Shown here piece after piece: positions 9,808 to 18,230 of a DNA stretch of 64,000 nt. A program made the position numbers and the translations under genes. Numbering within the stretch: the first letter of the stretch is position 1; every line of letters begins with the position of its first letter. The notes under the pieces were generated by a model. It made no database searches. It had not been told where the DNA came from and saw nothing but the letters and a program-made list of their open reading frames with translations. The DNA is from Falsiroseomonas bella (lineage in GTDB: Bacteria; Pseudomonadota; Alphaproteobacteria; Acetobacterales; Acetobacteraceae), in assembly GCF_003173615.1 (NCBI RefSeq), contig NZ_QGNA01000003.1, forward strand, positions 434,001 through 498,000, written 5' to 3'.

Positions 9808-10356
9808 GTGACGGCGCAGCAGGCGCCGGAGGAAGAGGCGGAAAGCCCCTTCTCCGGCGACCGCGCGCCGCTGCCGCCGCGCTGGGACCTGGTCACCGCG
9901 GCGGTGCTGCTGGCTTTCGGGCTCGGCGTGATCGCGCTGGCCTGGAACATGCCGACCTTCGTCGAGCAGTCGCAGACCGGGCTGACGGCGCCGGGCATCG
10001 TGCCCGGCTTCCACGCGACCGTGATCTCGCTGCTGGCGATCGTGCTCGGGCTGCGCGCGGTGCGTCGCGGCGCGCTGCGGGCGCAGTCGGCGCCGGCGTC
10101 ACATGCGCGCACCGACGCGTCGCGCCTGCTGATCGCGGCGGTGCTCGGCACCGTCTACGCGGGCGTGCTGGTCGGGCGCCTGCCCTTCTGGATGGCGAGC
10201 GCGCTCTTCGTCTTCGCCTTCACCGCCATCTTCGAATGGGAGCTCGGGCCGAAGGGGAGGCCACGACGGCTGGTGGAGGCGGCGCTGATCGGGCTCGGCA
10301 CCGGGCTTGCGGTGATGCTGGTTTTCGAGCGGATCTTCCTGGTGCGGCTGCCTTGA
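9808..10356 (+). CDS. tctB: TctB-family small membrane subunit
   Basis: The GTG at 9808 starts a 182-residue protein. After a polar N-terminus (about 28 residues) there are four hydrophobic segments: LVTAAVLLAFGLGVIALAW, VISLLAIVLGL, LLIAAVLGTVYAGVLVG and the C-terminal LIGLGTGLAVMLVFERIFLV. This is the TctB (PF07331) layout and length. The subunit accompanies TctA in proton- or sodium-driven uptake of tricarboxylates. It is 19 bp downstream of tctC, and its stop overlaps the presumed TTG start of tctA (TTGA), indicating translational coupling. Confidence 0.85.
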   Translation: MTAQQAPEEEAESPFSGDRAPLPPRWDLVTAAVLLAFGLGVIALAWNMPTFVEQSQTGLTAPGIVPGFHATVISLLAIVLGLRAVRRGALRAQSAPASHARTDASRLLIAAVLGTVYAGVLVGRLPFWMASALFVFAFTAIFEWELGPKGRPRRLVEAALIGLGTGLAVMLVFERIFLVRLP

Positions 10357-11864
10357 CCGACCCGATCTCGATGCTGGGCGCGGGCTTCGCCCATGTGCTG
10401 CAGGGCGGCGCGATCTTCCACGCGCTGTGGGCCGTGCTGATCGGCATCGTGGTGGGCGCCCTGCCCGGCCTGACGGCGACGATGGGCGTCGCGCTGCTCA
10501 CCACGCTGACCTTCAGCATGGGCCCGAACGTGGCGATGCTGGTGCTGGTCTGCGTCTATGTCGGCGCGATCTATGGCGGCTCGCGCAGCGCGATCCTGCT
10601 CAACATTCCGGGCACGCCGGCCTCCGCTGCCTCCACGCTGGATGGCTATCCGCTGGCGCGACAGGGGCTCGCGGGACGGGCGATGGGCATCTCCACGCTC
10701 GGCTCCTGGCTCGGCACGCTGTTCGGCACGATGATCCTGGCGCTCTTCGCGCCGAGCTTCGGCGAGTTCGCGTTGCAGTTCGGCAGCTACGAGATGTTCT
10801 GGGTGGCGTTGTTCGGCATCGTCATCGCCGGGTCGCTTTCCGGCGGCGATCCGCTGAAGGGCTATATCGCCGGCTTTCTCGGGCTCCTTGTCGCAACGGT
10901 CGGGCAGGAGGCGAACCACGCCTATCCGCGCTTCGCCTTCGGCAACACCGATCTCGCCGGCGGGCTCGGGCTGCTGCCGGTGCTGGTCGGCGTCTTCGGC
11001 GTGGCGGAGGTGCTGAACTCCATGCGCGGGCCGGCGGTGAAGGCCGTCAGCTCCAAGATGGACAGCGTCATCCCGCACATTCGCGACGTGACGCAATATT
11101 GGCGCACCATCCTGCGCTCCGGCGGCCTCGGCACCTTCATCGGTGCGATGCCAGGCCTCGGCGAGGACATCGCCGCCTGGACCAGCTACGCCGCGGCAAA
11201 GCGTGCGAGCGCGGAGAAGGAGAAATTCGGCAAGGGCAGCGTCGAGGGGCTGATGGCCGCCGAGACGGGCGAGAGCGCCTGCGTGCCCGGCGCCATCATC
11301 CCGGTGCTGACGCTGGCCGTACCGGGCAGTGCGCCGGCCGCCGTCCTGATGGCGGCGATGATGATCCACGGGCTCAACCCGGGGCCGATGCTGGCGATCA
11401 CGGCGCCCGAGTTCATCTACCAGATCGTCGCGATGCTGATCATCGCGGACATGGTGAAGCTGGTCTATGGCCTGGTGCTGGTACGGCCGCTGCTCTGGGT
11501 GCTGCTGATCCCCCGCGCGCGGCTGATGCCGATCGTCTTCGTGCTGTGCACTGTGGGCGCCTTCGCCATCACCTCCCGCCTGTTCGACATCTGGGTGATG
11601 CTCGGCGCGGGCCTGGTCGGCTTCATCCTGCGCGAGCTTCGCTTCTCCATGGCGCCACTGGTGCTCGGCATCGTGCTGGGCGACCTGCTCGACAAGAACC
11701 TGCTGCGTGGCCTGACGCTCTCGGGCGGCGACCTGACGCCCTTCTTCACGCGCCCGATCAGCGCCGTCCTCTGCGCGCTGACGATCTTCGCGGCGCTGTG
11801 GTCGGTGCCGGGGCTGATGGGGCGGCTACTCGCCCCCTTCCGCCGCAGGCCCGCGCCGGGGTAA
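10353..11864 (+). CDS. tctA: TctA-family large permease subunit
   Basis: From the TTG at 10353 the protein has 503 residues; an ATG at 10371 would remove six. The TTG overlaps the tctB stop and puts the conserved VVGALPGLTATMG loop at about residue 38, the usual place in TctA. It has about ten membrane segments and the family signature GAIYGGSRSAILLNIPGTP, plus a second inverted-repeat half with GAMPGLGEDIAAWTSY and LTLAVPGSAPAAVLM. TctA forms the transport channel of the tripartite tricarboxylate transporter in the inner membrane. It completes the tctC-tctB-tctA operon. Confidence 0.92.
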   Translation: MTDPISMLGAGFAHVLQGGAIFHALWAVLIGIVVGALPGLTATMGVALLTTLTFSMGPNVAMLVLVCVYVGAIYGGSRSAILLNIPGTPASAASTLDGYPLARQGLAGRAMGISTLGSWLGTLFGTMILALFAPSFGEFALQFGSYEMFWVALFGIVIAGSLSGGDPLKGYIAGFLGLLVATVGQEANHAYPRFAFGNTDLAGGLGLLPVLVGVFGVAEVLNSMRGPAVKAVSSKMDSVIPHIRDVTQYWRTILRSGGLGTFIGAMPGLGEDIAAWTSYAAAKRASAEKEKFGKGSVEGLMAAETGESACVPGAIIPVLTLAVPGSAPAAVLMAAMMIHGLNPGPMLAITAPEFIYQIVAMLIIADMVKLVYGLVLVRPLLWVLLIPRARLMPIVFVLCTVGAFAITSRLFDIWVMLGAGLVGFILRELRFSMAPLVLGIVLGDLLDKNLLRGLTLSGGDLTPFFTRPISAVLCALTIFAALWSVPGLMGRLLAPFRRRPAPG

Positions 11865-11895
11865 AGCCGCGGCAGCAGGGCCGAGGAGCAGGTGC

Positions 11896-13131
11896 ATGAA
11901 GGTCGTGATCGTCGGCGGCGGCATCGGCGGGCTGACCGCCGCCCTCGCGCTGCAGGCGCGCGGCATCGGCTGTGAGGTGCTGGAGGCGGTGCCGCAGATC
12001 CGCCCGCTCGGCGTCGGCATCAACCTGCTGCCGCACGCGACCGCCTTCCTTGAGGCGCTGGACGTGCTGCGCCCGCTGGAAGCCGTTGCGGTTGCGACGA
12101 AGGAGGCGGCGTATTTCAACCGCTTCGGCCAGCTCATCCATGTCGAGCCGCTGGGCCGCGGCGCCGGCTACGCCACGCCGCAGCTTTCGATCCATCGCGG
12201 CGAGCTTCAGATGGTGCTGCTGGAGGCGGTGCTGCGGCGGCTCGGGCCAGGGTCGGTGCGCACCGGCACACGCTGCACGGGCCTGGAGCAGGATGCCTCG
12301 GGCGTCACCCTGCACCTGGCCGAGACCGAGACGGGCGCCGCCCTGCCGGCCGAGCGCGCGGATGCGGTGGTGGCCGCGGACGGCATCCATTCCGCGATCC
12401 GCCGGACATTCTTCCCGGACGAGCCGCCCTATCTCTATTCGGGCGTCAACATGTGGCGCGGCGTCACGCGGATGAAGCCGATCCTCTCCGGCGCGACGAT
12501 GGTGCGCGCCGGCTGGCTCGCGCATGGCAAGATCGTCGTCTATCCGATCCGCGACTACCCGGACGGCACGCAGCTGATGAACTGGGTGGCCGAGATCGAG
12601 ACGCCCAACTACGCCGCGAATGACTGGGCGAAGCCGGGTCGGCTGGAGGACTTCCTGCCCGCCTTCGCCGACTGGCATTTCGACTGGCTCGACGTGCCCG
12701 AGATGTTCCGGAAGGCCGAGACGGTCCTGGAATATCCGATGGTGGACAAGGACCCGCTGCCGCGCTGGAGCCATGGCCGCGTGACGCTGCTCGGCGACGC
12801 GGCGCATCCGATGTATCCGCGCGGGTCGAACGGTGCCGGCCAGGCGATCCTGGATGCGAAGGCGCTGGCGGAATGCCTCGGCGGGCACGCCGATCCGGTA
12901 GCGGCGCTGCAGGAGTACGAAACCCGCCGCCTCGGCCCCACGGCGCAGGTGGTGCGCACCAACCGTACCAGCCCGCCCGACGCGATCATCCGCGAGGTCT
13001 GGCAGCGCAGCGGCGACCGCCCCTTCGCCCGCATCGAGGACGTGATCAGCAAGGAGGAGCTGACCGCGATGCTCGAGGGCTACAAGCGCGTCGCCGGCTA
13101 CGACAAGGCGGCGCTGACTCCGGGCTCATGA
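11896..13131 (+). CDS. FAD-dependent monooxygenase / flavin-dependent oxidoreductase
   Basis: The product has 411 residues and starts with the dinucleotide-binding motif VVIVGGGIGGLTAALAL, followed by the group A flavoprotein hydroxylase motifs VAADGIHSAIR (DG motif) and LLGDAAHPMYPRGSNGAGQ (GD motif that binds FAD ribose). The family (PF01494) hydroxylates aromatic or heteroaromatic rings with NAD(P)H and O2. The GRGSNGAGQA version of the GD motif resembles salicylate-hydroxylase and phenazine-monooxygenase-like enzymes. It begins 31 bp after tctA in the same direction, so it may be the last gene of the transporter operon and act on the imported compound. Its stop codon lies inside the first palindrome of the downstream hairpin cluster. 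Confidence 0.87.
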   Translation: MKVVIVGGGIGGLTAALALQARGIGCEVLEAVPQIRPLGVGINLLPHATAFLEALDVLRPLEAVAVATKEAAYFNRFGQLIHVEPLGRGAGYATPQLSIHRGELQMVLLEAVLRRLGPGSVRTGTRCTGLEQDASGVTLHLAETETGAALPAERADAVVAADGIHSAIRRTFFPDEPPYLYSGVNMWRGVTRMKPILSGATMVRAGWLAHGKIVVYPIRDYPDGTQLMNWVAEIETPNYAANDWAKPGRLEDFLPAFADWHFDWLDVPEMFRKAETVLEYPMVDKDPLPRWSHGRVTLLGDAAHPMYPRGSNGAGQAILDAKALAECLGGHADPVAALQEYETRRLGPTAQVVRTNRTSPPDAIIREVWQRSGDRPFARIEDVISKEELTAMLEGYKRVAGYDKAALTPGS

Positions 13132-13235
13132 AGTGCTGACGCACTTCATGCTTCAGACGCCAGCGCGCCTTCGGCGCTCGGCTTCGCTGCACCTGCAGCG
13201 GGCCGCGTTCGCGGCCTCGCCCGCCTTCGGCGGGC
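13128..13235. repeat. Cluster of five adjacent perfect palindromes between convergent genes
   Basis: Five inverted repeats stand in a row: ATGAAGTGC-TGAC-GCACTTCAT (13128-13149), GCGCC-TTC-GGCGC (13165-13177), GCTGCA-CC-TGCAGC (13186-13199), GGCCGC-GTTC-GCGGCC (13201-13216) and GCCCGCC-TTC-GGCGGGC (13219-13235). Three have TTC-centred loops closed by G-C pairs, which give very stable RNA hairpins. They lie between the convergent monooxygenase and TctC genes and could act as a bidirectional terminator. Dispersed REP-like palindromes are the alternative. No U-tract is present on either strand. Confidence 0.6.
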
Positions 13236-13262
13236 GCATGTCGGGCCCCGACGAGTGGCGCA

Positions 13263-14264
13263 TCAGTCCGCGCTGATCCCGGCGCGCCGGATCACATCGG
13301 CCCAGCGCGCCAGGTCGCGGCGGATCAGGGCGGCGAGATCGGCCGGCGTGCCCGGCGTCGGCACGAGGCCCTGCGCCAGAAGCTGCTGGCGCGTCGCCGG
13401 CTCGGCCAGCCAGGCGTTGAGGTCCGCGTTGACCCGGCCGACGAAATCATCCGGCAGGCCCGCCGGGCCGAGCAGCGCATACCAGAGGTCCACCAGCACG
13501 TCCGGGTAGCCGGCCTCCGCCATGGTCGGCACATCGGGCGCGCTCTCCACGCGCCGCGCGCTGCCGACGGCGAGGATGCGGATGCGGCCGTCGCGCGCGA
13601 GCGGCCCGGCGACATGCACCGGCAGCACCATCGCCGCGACACGCTTGCCGATCAGGTCCTGGATCGCGGGCGCGCTGCCGCGATAGGGCACGTGGTTCAT
13701 CGGCACGTTGGCGGTCAGGCGGAACAGCTCCATCGCCAGGTGATGCGGCGTGCCGATGCCCGGCGAGGCATAGTTCGCGCCGCCGGGCTGCGCGGCCGAC
13801 CACGCCGCGAAGGCGCGCGCATCGGTGGCGGGCACGTCGGGGTTCACCACCAGCACCAGGTCGCCCACGGCCAGCTTCGCGATCGGCGAGAAGCTCGCCA
13901 CCGGGTCGTAGGGCACCTGGCGGAACAGGCTCGGATTCATGACGAAGGTGTTGGGCTGCATCACCAGCGTCCGCCCGTCCGGAGCGGCGCGCGCGACCGC
14001 CTGGCTGCCGATGTTGCCGCTGGCGCCGGCGCGGTTGTCCACGGCGACAGGCTGGCCGAACTTCTGCTGCAGCACCGGCGCGACGAGGCGCGCCAGGATG
14101 TCCGGCCCGGTGCCCGGCGTGAAGGGCACGACGATGGTCACGGGCCCGTCGGGGATGCGGGGCTGGGCCGCCCCCATCCGCGGCAGCGCCGCGGCCGCCA
14201 GTCCGAAGCCCGCCGCCAGCGAGAGCCTGCGCCGCGTGAGGCCGGTGGGATGCGAAGTCGCCAT
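13263..14264 (-). CDS. TctC/Bug-family periplasmic binding protein (orphan)
   Basis: The ATG at 14264 follows a GGGAGAGAGA ribosome-binding site; an upstream in-frame ATG at 14336 has none and would add 24 residues ahead of the signal peptide. The 333-residue protein starts MATSHPTGLTRRRLSLAAGFG, a signal with a twin-arginine-like RRR stretch, and the mature part has TIVVPFTPGTGPDILARLVAP and AVDNRAGASGNIGSQAVAR, typical of Bug proteins. No TctA or TctB gene is adjacent. It follows the arylsulfatase on the same strand across a strong hairpin, so a shared substrate is possible but not shown. Confidence 0.88.
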   Translation of the reverse strand: MATSHPTGLTRRRLSLAAGFGLAAAALPRMGAAQPRIPDGPVTIVVPFTPGTGPDILARLVAPVLQQKFGQPVAVDNRAGASGNIGSQAVARAAPDGRTLVMQPNTFVMNPSLFRQVPYDPVASFSPIAKLAVGDLVLVVNPDVPATDARAFAAWSAAQPGGANYASPGIGTPHHLAMELFRLTANVPMNHVPYRGSAPAIQDLIGKRVAAMVLPVHVAGPLARDGRIRILAVGSARRVESAPDVPTMAEAGYPDVLVDLWYALLGPAGLPDDFVGRVNADLNAWLAEPATRQQLLAQGLVPTPGTPADLAALIRRDLARWADVIRRAGISAD

Positions 14265-14320
14265 CTCTGTCTCTCTCCCTGCCCGGCGACGGGCGCCGGT
14301 TGGGGATGAGATGGAGGAGC

Positions 14321-14347
14321 GCGGCGGCGGCGTCAAACCGCCGCCGC
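14321..14347 (-). terminator. Hairpin after the arylsulfatase gene
   Basis: A perfect 10-bp GC-only stem (GCGGCGGCGG / CCGCCGCCGC) closes a 7-nt loop just beyond the arylsulfatase stop and before the next minus-strand gene. No T-run follows in the direction of transcription, so termination efficiency is uncertain. Confidence 0.5.
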
Positions 14348-14357
14348 GCGGCGTGCA

Positions 14358-16886
14358 TCAGCGCGGCGCGGTGGTGGTGGCCGGCGCGGCGCGCTCGGCC
14401 TCTCGTGCACGCTGGGCCATCAGGGCGCCGAAGTTGCGCACCGCCTCCGGCGTCACCGTGCCCTGGCCGAGATCCAACGTGATGCGGCCGATCCGTCCGG
14501 TGAAGGCGAAGGGCACCTGGTAGTCGCGATCGTCCACGGCCGTGCCGGTGTCCATGCCGACGTCGAAGGTCTCGTCCCAGGCGAAGGTGAAGGGCGTGGT
14601 GCGCGGGATGGCGCGCTGCGCGACCTGCTGGCCGTTCACGGTCAGCGTGCCGGTGCCGCCATGCGCGAATGGGATCGGCCCCTGCATGTCGAGCACGAAG
14701 TCGTAGACGATGGTGTGCCGCCCCGCCGGCAGGGCCGGGCCTTCCCACCTCTCGCGCTGAATGTCGAGCAGGTTCATGGTGAAGACCGGCCTGCCCTGCA
14801 GCAGGTAGAGCCCCCAGCCAGCGAAGCGGCCACCCTGCGTCACCAGCACGCCGTCGGCGCCGGCCGGCACCTCGACCTCTGCGGTGATGCGGAAGGAGCG
14901 GTTCAGGACGTTGGGCGCCGCATTGGCCTGGGTGCAGCAGGACGGGCCGGTATAGACGAAGTGCGTGCGTCCGGCGGCCGGGCCGGGGCGCGCGACCAGC
15001 ATGCCGGCCAGCCCGTTCCCATTCAGCGGGAAGACCTGGTTGCGCGTCGCCTCGATGGTGAAAAGCTCCTGCAGCATCCGCAGCCGGTCCGGCTGCTGCG
15101 CAGCAAGGTTGTTGTTCTGCGTCGGGTCCGCCCGCAGATCGTAAAGCTCCCAGCGGTAGCCGTTCATCGCGTCCTCGGGGCGCGGCGCGGTGCCCTCCCA
15201 GGGCGGGGCGGGCGGCGTCGTGCTGGCGATCCAGCCATCGTGGTAGATCGCGCGGTTGGCCATGATCTCGAAATACTGCGTCCGGCGCGTGGACGGCGCG
15301 TTGGCCGCCGCCTGCGGGAAGCTGTAGGCCATCGAAGTCCCGGCCATCGGCCGTTGCGTGATGCCGTTGACCGAGCGCGGCTGCGGGATGCCCGCGGCCT
15401 CCAGGATGGTCGGCACGACGTCGATCACGTGGTGGAACTGGGTGCGAATGCCGCCGCGGTCGGCGATGCCGCGCGGCCAGGACACCGCCATGCCGTTGCG
15501 CGTGCCGCCGAAATGGCTCGCGACCTGCTTCGTCCAGCGATACGGCGTGCCGAAGGCCCAGGTCCAGCCGACCGCCATGTGGTTGTAGGTCTGGTCGCTG
15601 CCCCAGGCGTCGTACCACGGCATCTGCTGCTGCGCGTCCAGCGCGACGCCGTTGAAGTACATCACTTCGTTCGGCGTGCCGTTGACCGAGCCCTCGGCGC
15701 TGCTGCCGTTGTCGCCGCTGATGTAGATGATCAGCGTGTTGTCGAGCTGGCCGAGCCGCTCGACCTCGGCGATCACTCGGCCGATCTCGTGGTCGGTGTA
15801 GGCGAGGTAGGCGGCGTAGACATTGGCCTGGCGGATGAACAGCCGCTTCTCGGCGTCGCTCAGGCTGTCCCATCGGCGCAGCAGGTCGGCCGGCCAGGGC
15901 GTCAGCTGCGCATTGGCCGGGACGACGCCGAGCCGCTGCTGGTTGGCGAAGATGCGCTCACGCAGCTTCTCCCAGCCTTCGTCGAACAGGCGCATCGCCT
16001 CGATCCGCTCGATCCATTCGCGGGTCGGGTGGTGCGGCGCGTGGGTGCCGCCCGGGGCGTAGTGGATGAACCAGGGCCGGTTCGGCGCGATCTCGGTGTT
16101 GGTGCGGATGTGGTTGACGGCGTCGTCCGCCATCGCGGTGATCAGGTTCCACTCCCCCCGGGGCGTGCCGACATAGGGGTGGATCGGGGTGGTGTTGCGG
16201 AACAGGTTGCCGGGCTGCCACTGCGAGGTGTCGCCGCCGATGAAGCCGTAGAAATAGTCGAAGCCCATGCCGACCGGCCAGTTGGTGAAGGGCCCGGCGG
16301 CGGAGGCTTCCCAGGGTGGCGTGTTGTGGTTCTTGCCGAACCAGGCGGTGGCGTAGCCGTTCTCCTGCAGGATGGCGGCGACTGTCGCGGTCTCCCGCGG
16401 GATGACGGAGTTGTAGCCGGGGAAGCCCATCGAGAGTTCGCTGATGTTGCCGAAGCCGACCTGGTGGTGGTTGTGGCCGGTCAGCAGCGCGGCTCGCGTC
16501 GGCGAGCAGAGGGCGGTGGTGTGGAATTGCGTGTAGCGCAGGCCGTTCTGGGCGACGCGGTCCAGCGTCGGCGTCGGGATCACGCCGCCGAAGGTGGAGG
16601 GCGCGGCGAAGCCGACGTCGTCGGTCAGGATCAGCAGGACATTCGGCGCGCGCTCGGGCGGCATGACCTGCGGGGGCCAGGCCGGCTGGCTGTCAACGAG
16701 GTTCGGCATGATGACGCCGCTGAAGGGCGGCGTCGGCGTGGGCAGTTGCAATCCCTGCGGTGTCATCACCGCGTCCGGCGAACCCGGGGTGCCGCGCACG
16801 ACCTGCGCGGATGCCGCCAAGCCGAACGCCAATGACGCCGCCGCGGAGAGAAGGGCGCTGCGCGCAAGCTGCTTCCTGAATGCCAC
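14358..16886 (-). CDS. Secreted arylsulfatase (type I, formylglycine)
   Basis: The GTG at 16886 is preceded by AGGAG at good spacing and begins an 842-residue protein with a Sec signal (MAFRKQLARSALLSAAASLA, cleavage after about ASAQ). The sulfatase domain (PF00884) has the metal site VLLILTDDVGF (D89, D90) and the modification motif CSPTRAALLTG, in which C127 would be converted to formylglycine. A further metal site, SGDNGSS, follows. The C-terminal 250 residues form a beta-rich extension as in long AtsD-like arylsulfatases. It cleaves sulfate esters in the periplasm or outside the cell. No formylglycine-generating enzyme or anSME lies in the window. An AraC regulator is upstream on the same strand. 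Confidence 0.9.
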   Translation of the reverse strand: MAFRKQLARSALLSAAASLAFGLAASAQVVRGTPGSPDAVMTPQGLQLPTPTPPFSGVIMPNLVDSQPAWPPQVMPPERAPNVLLILTDDVGFAAPSTFGGVIPTPTLDRVAQNGLRYTQFHTTALCSPTRAALLTGHNHHQVGFGNISELSMGFPGYNSVIPRETATVAAILQENGYATAWFGKNHNTPPWEASAAGPFTNWPVGMGFDYFYGFIGGDTSQWQPGNLFRNTTPIHPYVGTPRGEWNLITAMADDAVNHIRTNTEIAPNRPWFIHYAPGGTHAPHHPTREWIERIEAMRLFDEGWEKLRERIFANQQRLGVVPANAQLTPWPADLLRRWDSLSDAEKRLFIRQANVYAAYLAYTDHEIGRVIAEVERLGQLDNTLIIYISGDNGSSAEGSVNGTPNEVMYFNGVALDAQQQMPWYDAWGSDQTYNHMAVGWTWAFGTPYRWTKQVASHFGGTRNGMAVSWPRGIADRGGIRTQFHHVIDVVPTILEAAGIPQPRSVNGITQRPMAGTSMAYSFPQAAANAPSTRRTQYFEIMANRAIYHDGWIASTTPPAPPWEGTAPRPEDAMNGYRWELYDLRADPTQNNNLAAQQPDRLRMLQELFTIEATRNQVFPLNGNGLAGMLVARPGPAAGRTHFVYTGPSCCTQANAAPNVLNRSFRITAEVEVPAGADGVLVTQGGRFAGWGLYLLQGRPVFTMNLLDIQRERWEGPALPAGRHTIVYDFVLDMQGPIPFAHGGTGTLTVNGQQVAQRAIPRTTPFTFAWDETFDVGMDTGTAVDDRDYQVPFAFTGRIGRITLDLGQGTVTPEAVRNFGALMAQRAREAERAAPATTTAPR

Positions 16887-17064
16887 GTTACTCTCCTGTC
16901 GGCCGCAGCATCGCCCGCCAGCCGGGCGCCGAGGATGGAGTATTCGACCGTCAGTGCACCGGGTCAGCCGGCCACGCTATCCGAAACGGGCAATTACCAG
17001 AGCTGGGGGGGGCCGGGGCGGCGCGCGCCGCGCCGCTATGCATAATGTTCGACTTGCACCCACG

Positions 17065-17079
17065 CCGCCGAACCGGCGG
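17065..17079 (-). terminator. Short hairpin after the AraC-family gene
   Basis: CCGCCG-AAC-CGGCGG forms a perfect 6-bp stem 8 bp beyond the regulator's stop. The rest of the 200-bp gap to the arylsulfatase start (16887-17086) holds an AT-richer patch (CTATGCATAATG) that may be part of the arylsulfatase promoter. Confidence 0.4.
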
Positions 17080-17086
17080 ACGTGCC

Positions 17087-18094
17087 TCAGGCGGCGCGCC
17101 GCGTCCGGCCTTCTCCGCCCGGCGCGCGGGCCGATGCCCCGGCCAGGGTCTCGGAGGGTGTCTCGCCGAACAGCTGTCGGTAATCGCGAGCGAAATGGCC
17201 CAGATGCCAGAAGCCGTGCGAGAGGGCGATGGACTTCACCAGCGCGTGGCCAGCGTCCGACCTCCGCAGGGCGCCCCGGACCAGCGCAAGTCGCCGCACC
17301 TTCAGATAGGTCTGCGGACTGAGCCCCGTGACGCCGATGAAGGCGTCGTGCAGCTTGCGCAGGGACACGCCCAGCGCCGCGCACAGCTCCTCCCGATAGA
17401 CGGGACGATGGATGTTGGCGCGAAGGTAGTCCTCCGCCAGCCGCACGACACGTTGTGCCTCCCGCGCCGCACGGGGCCGCGGCAGCAGTGTCACGCCGGT
17501 CGCCAGCGCGTCGATCAGCGTGTCCACGAGCGAGAGGGCCATGTTCTCGGCACAGCCGGGCTCGGACAGGACGTCGGGCGGGCGCTCGGCATAGTCCGCC
17601 GTGGCGAGGCAGATGCGGAGCAGTTCGGCATGCGCGGTCTCCGAGACCTGCAGCACCGACGCCTGCGCCGGAAAGGTGAGGGCGGGGCTGGCGAGTTCCA
17701 GCCAGGCCCCCATGCGCTCGAGCGGCACCGCCAAGGCGATCCACTCATGCCGCGCGGAACAGGTGCCGCGGAACTCCAGCCCGCCCGGCACCAGAAGCGC
17801 GTCCGCGTGGTGCACCTCCGCGCCGTTGAGGCGACCGATGCCTTGCGGGTAGTGGAACGGCAGCAGAAGGGTGCCGAGCCCGGGATGCATCGCGCCGAGC
17901 ATGGCGTGGCCCGTGCTGTCCCCGTGCTGCACGACCATGTCGGCGACACGGAGCCGGCGCAGGCCCGCGCGGAAGGACCTGCCCGGCACCGGCAGGAACT
18001 CGAACGTTCCCCCGACGATCGCCGCGGCGTGCTCCTCCACCTCCTGCGTGGCATGCACCGCGGCATCGACCGGGGACTGCTCAACAAGGCGCAA
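17087..18094 (-). CDS. AraC-family transcriptional regulator
   Basis: The product has 335 residues from a TTG at 18094, with GGAGG ten bases upstream; no ATG occurs until after the conserved N-terminal part. The N-terminal 200 residues resemble the AraC ligand-binding (AraC_binding_2/cupin-like) region. The C-terminal 100 residues carry two helix-turn-helix units: YREELCAALGVSLRKLHDAF and SIALSHGFWHLGHFARDYRQ, then the LFGETPSETL signature. It sits 200 bp upstream of, and in line with, the arylsulfatase, and is divergent from an outer-membrane protein gene, so either may be its target. Effector unknown. Confidence 0.88.
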   Translation of the reverse strand: MRLVEQSPVDAAVHATQEVEEHAAAIVGGTFEFLPVPGRSFRAGLRRLRVADMVVQHGDSTGHAMLGAMHPGLGTLLLPFHYPQGIGRLNGAEVHHADALLVPGGLEFRGTCSARHEWIALAVPLERMGAWLELASPALTFPAQASVLQVSETAHAELLRICLATADYAERPPDVLSEPGCAENMALSLVDTLIDALATGVTLLPRPRAAREAQRVVRLAEDYLRANIHRPVYREELCAALGVSLRKLHDAFIGVTGLSPQTYLKVRRLALVRGALRRSDAGHALVKSIALSHGFWHLGHFARDYRQLFGETPSETLAGASARAPGGEGRTRRAA

Positions 18095-18230
18095 GCGCGA
18101 TCAACCTCCGGGTTCGCCCGAACAGGATAGCGCGGGCCGATGCGGTCAAGAAAGGGACTCGCTAATCTCTTGCGGCCCGGCGGGCATCGGGGATTCCTCC
18201 GGGCCGCGGCTTCATGCGCGAGGACTTATC

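Noticed and set aside
13132-13262. CRISPR-like repeats between the monooxygenase and TctC genes
   Set aside because: The five palindromes differ in sequence and length and there are no regular spacers; they are hairpins and not direct repeats.
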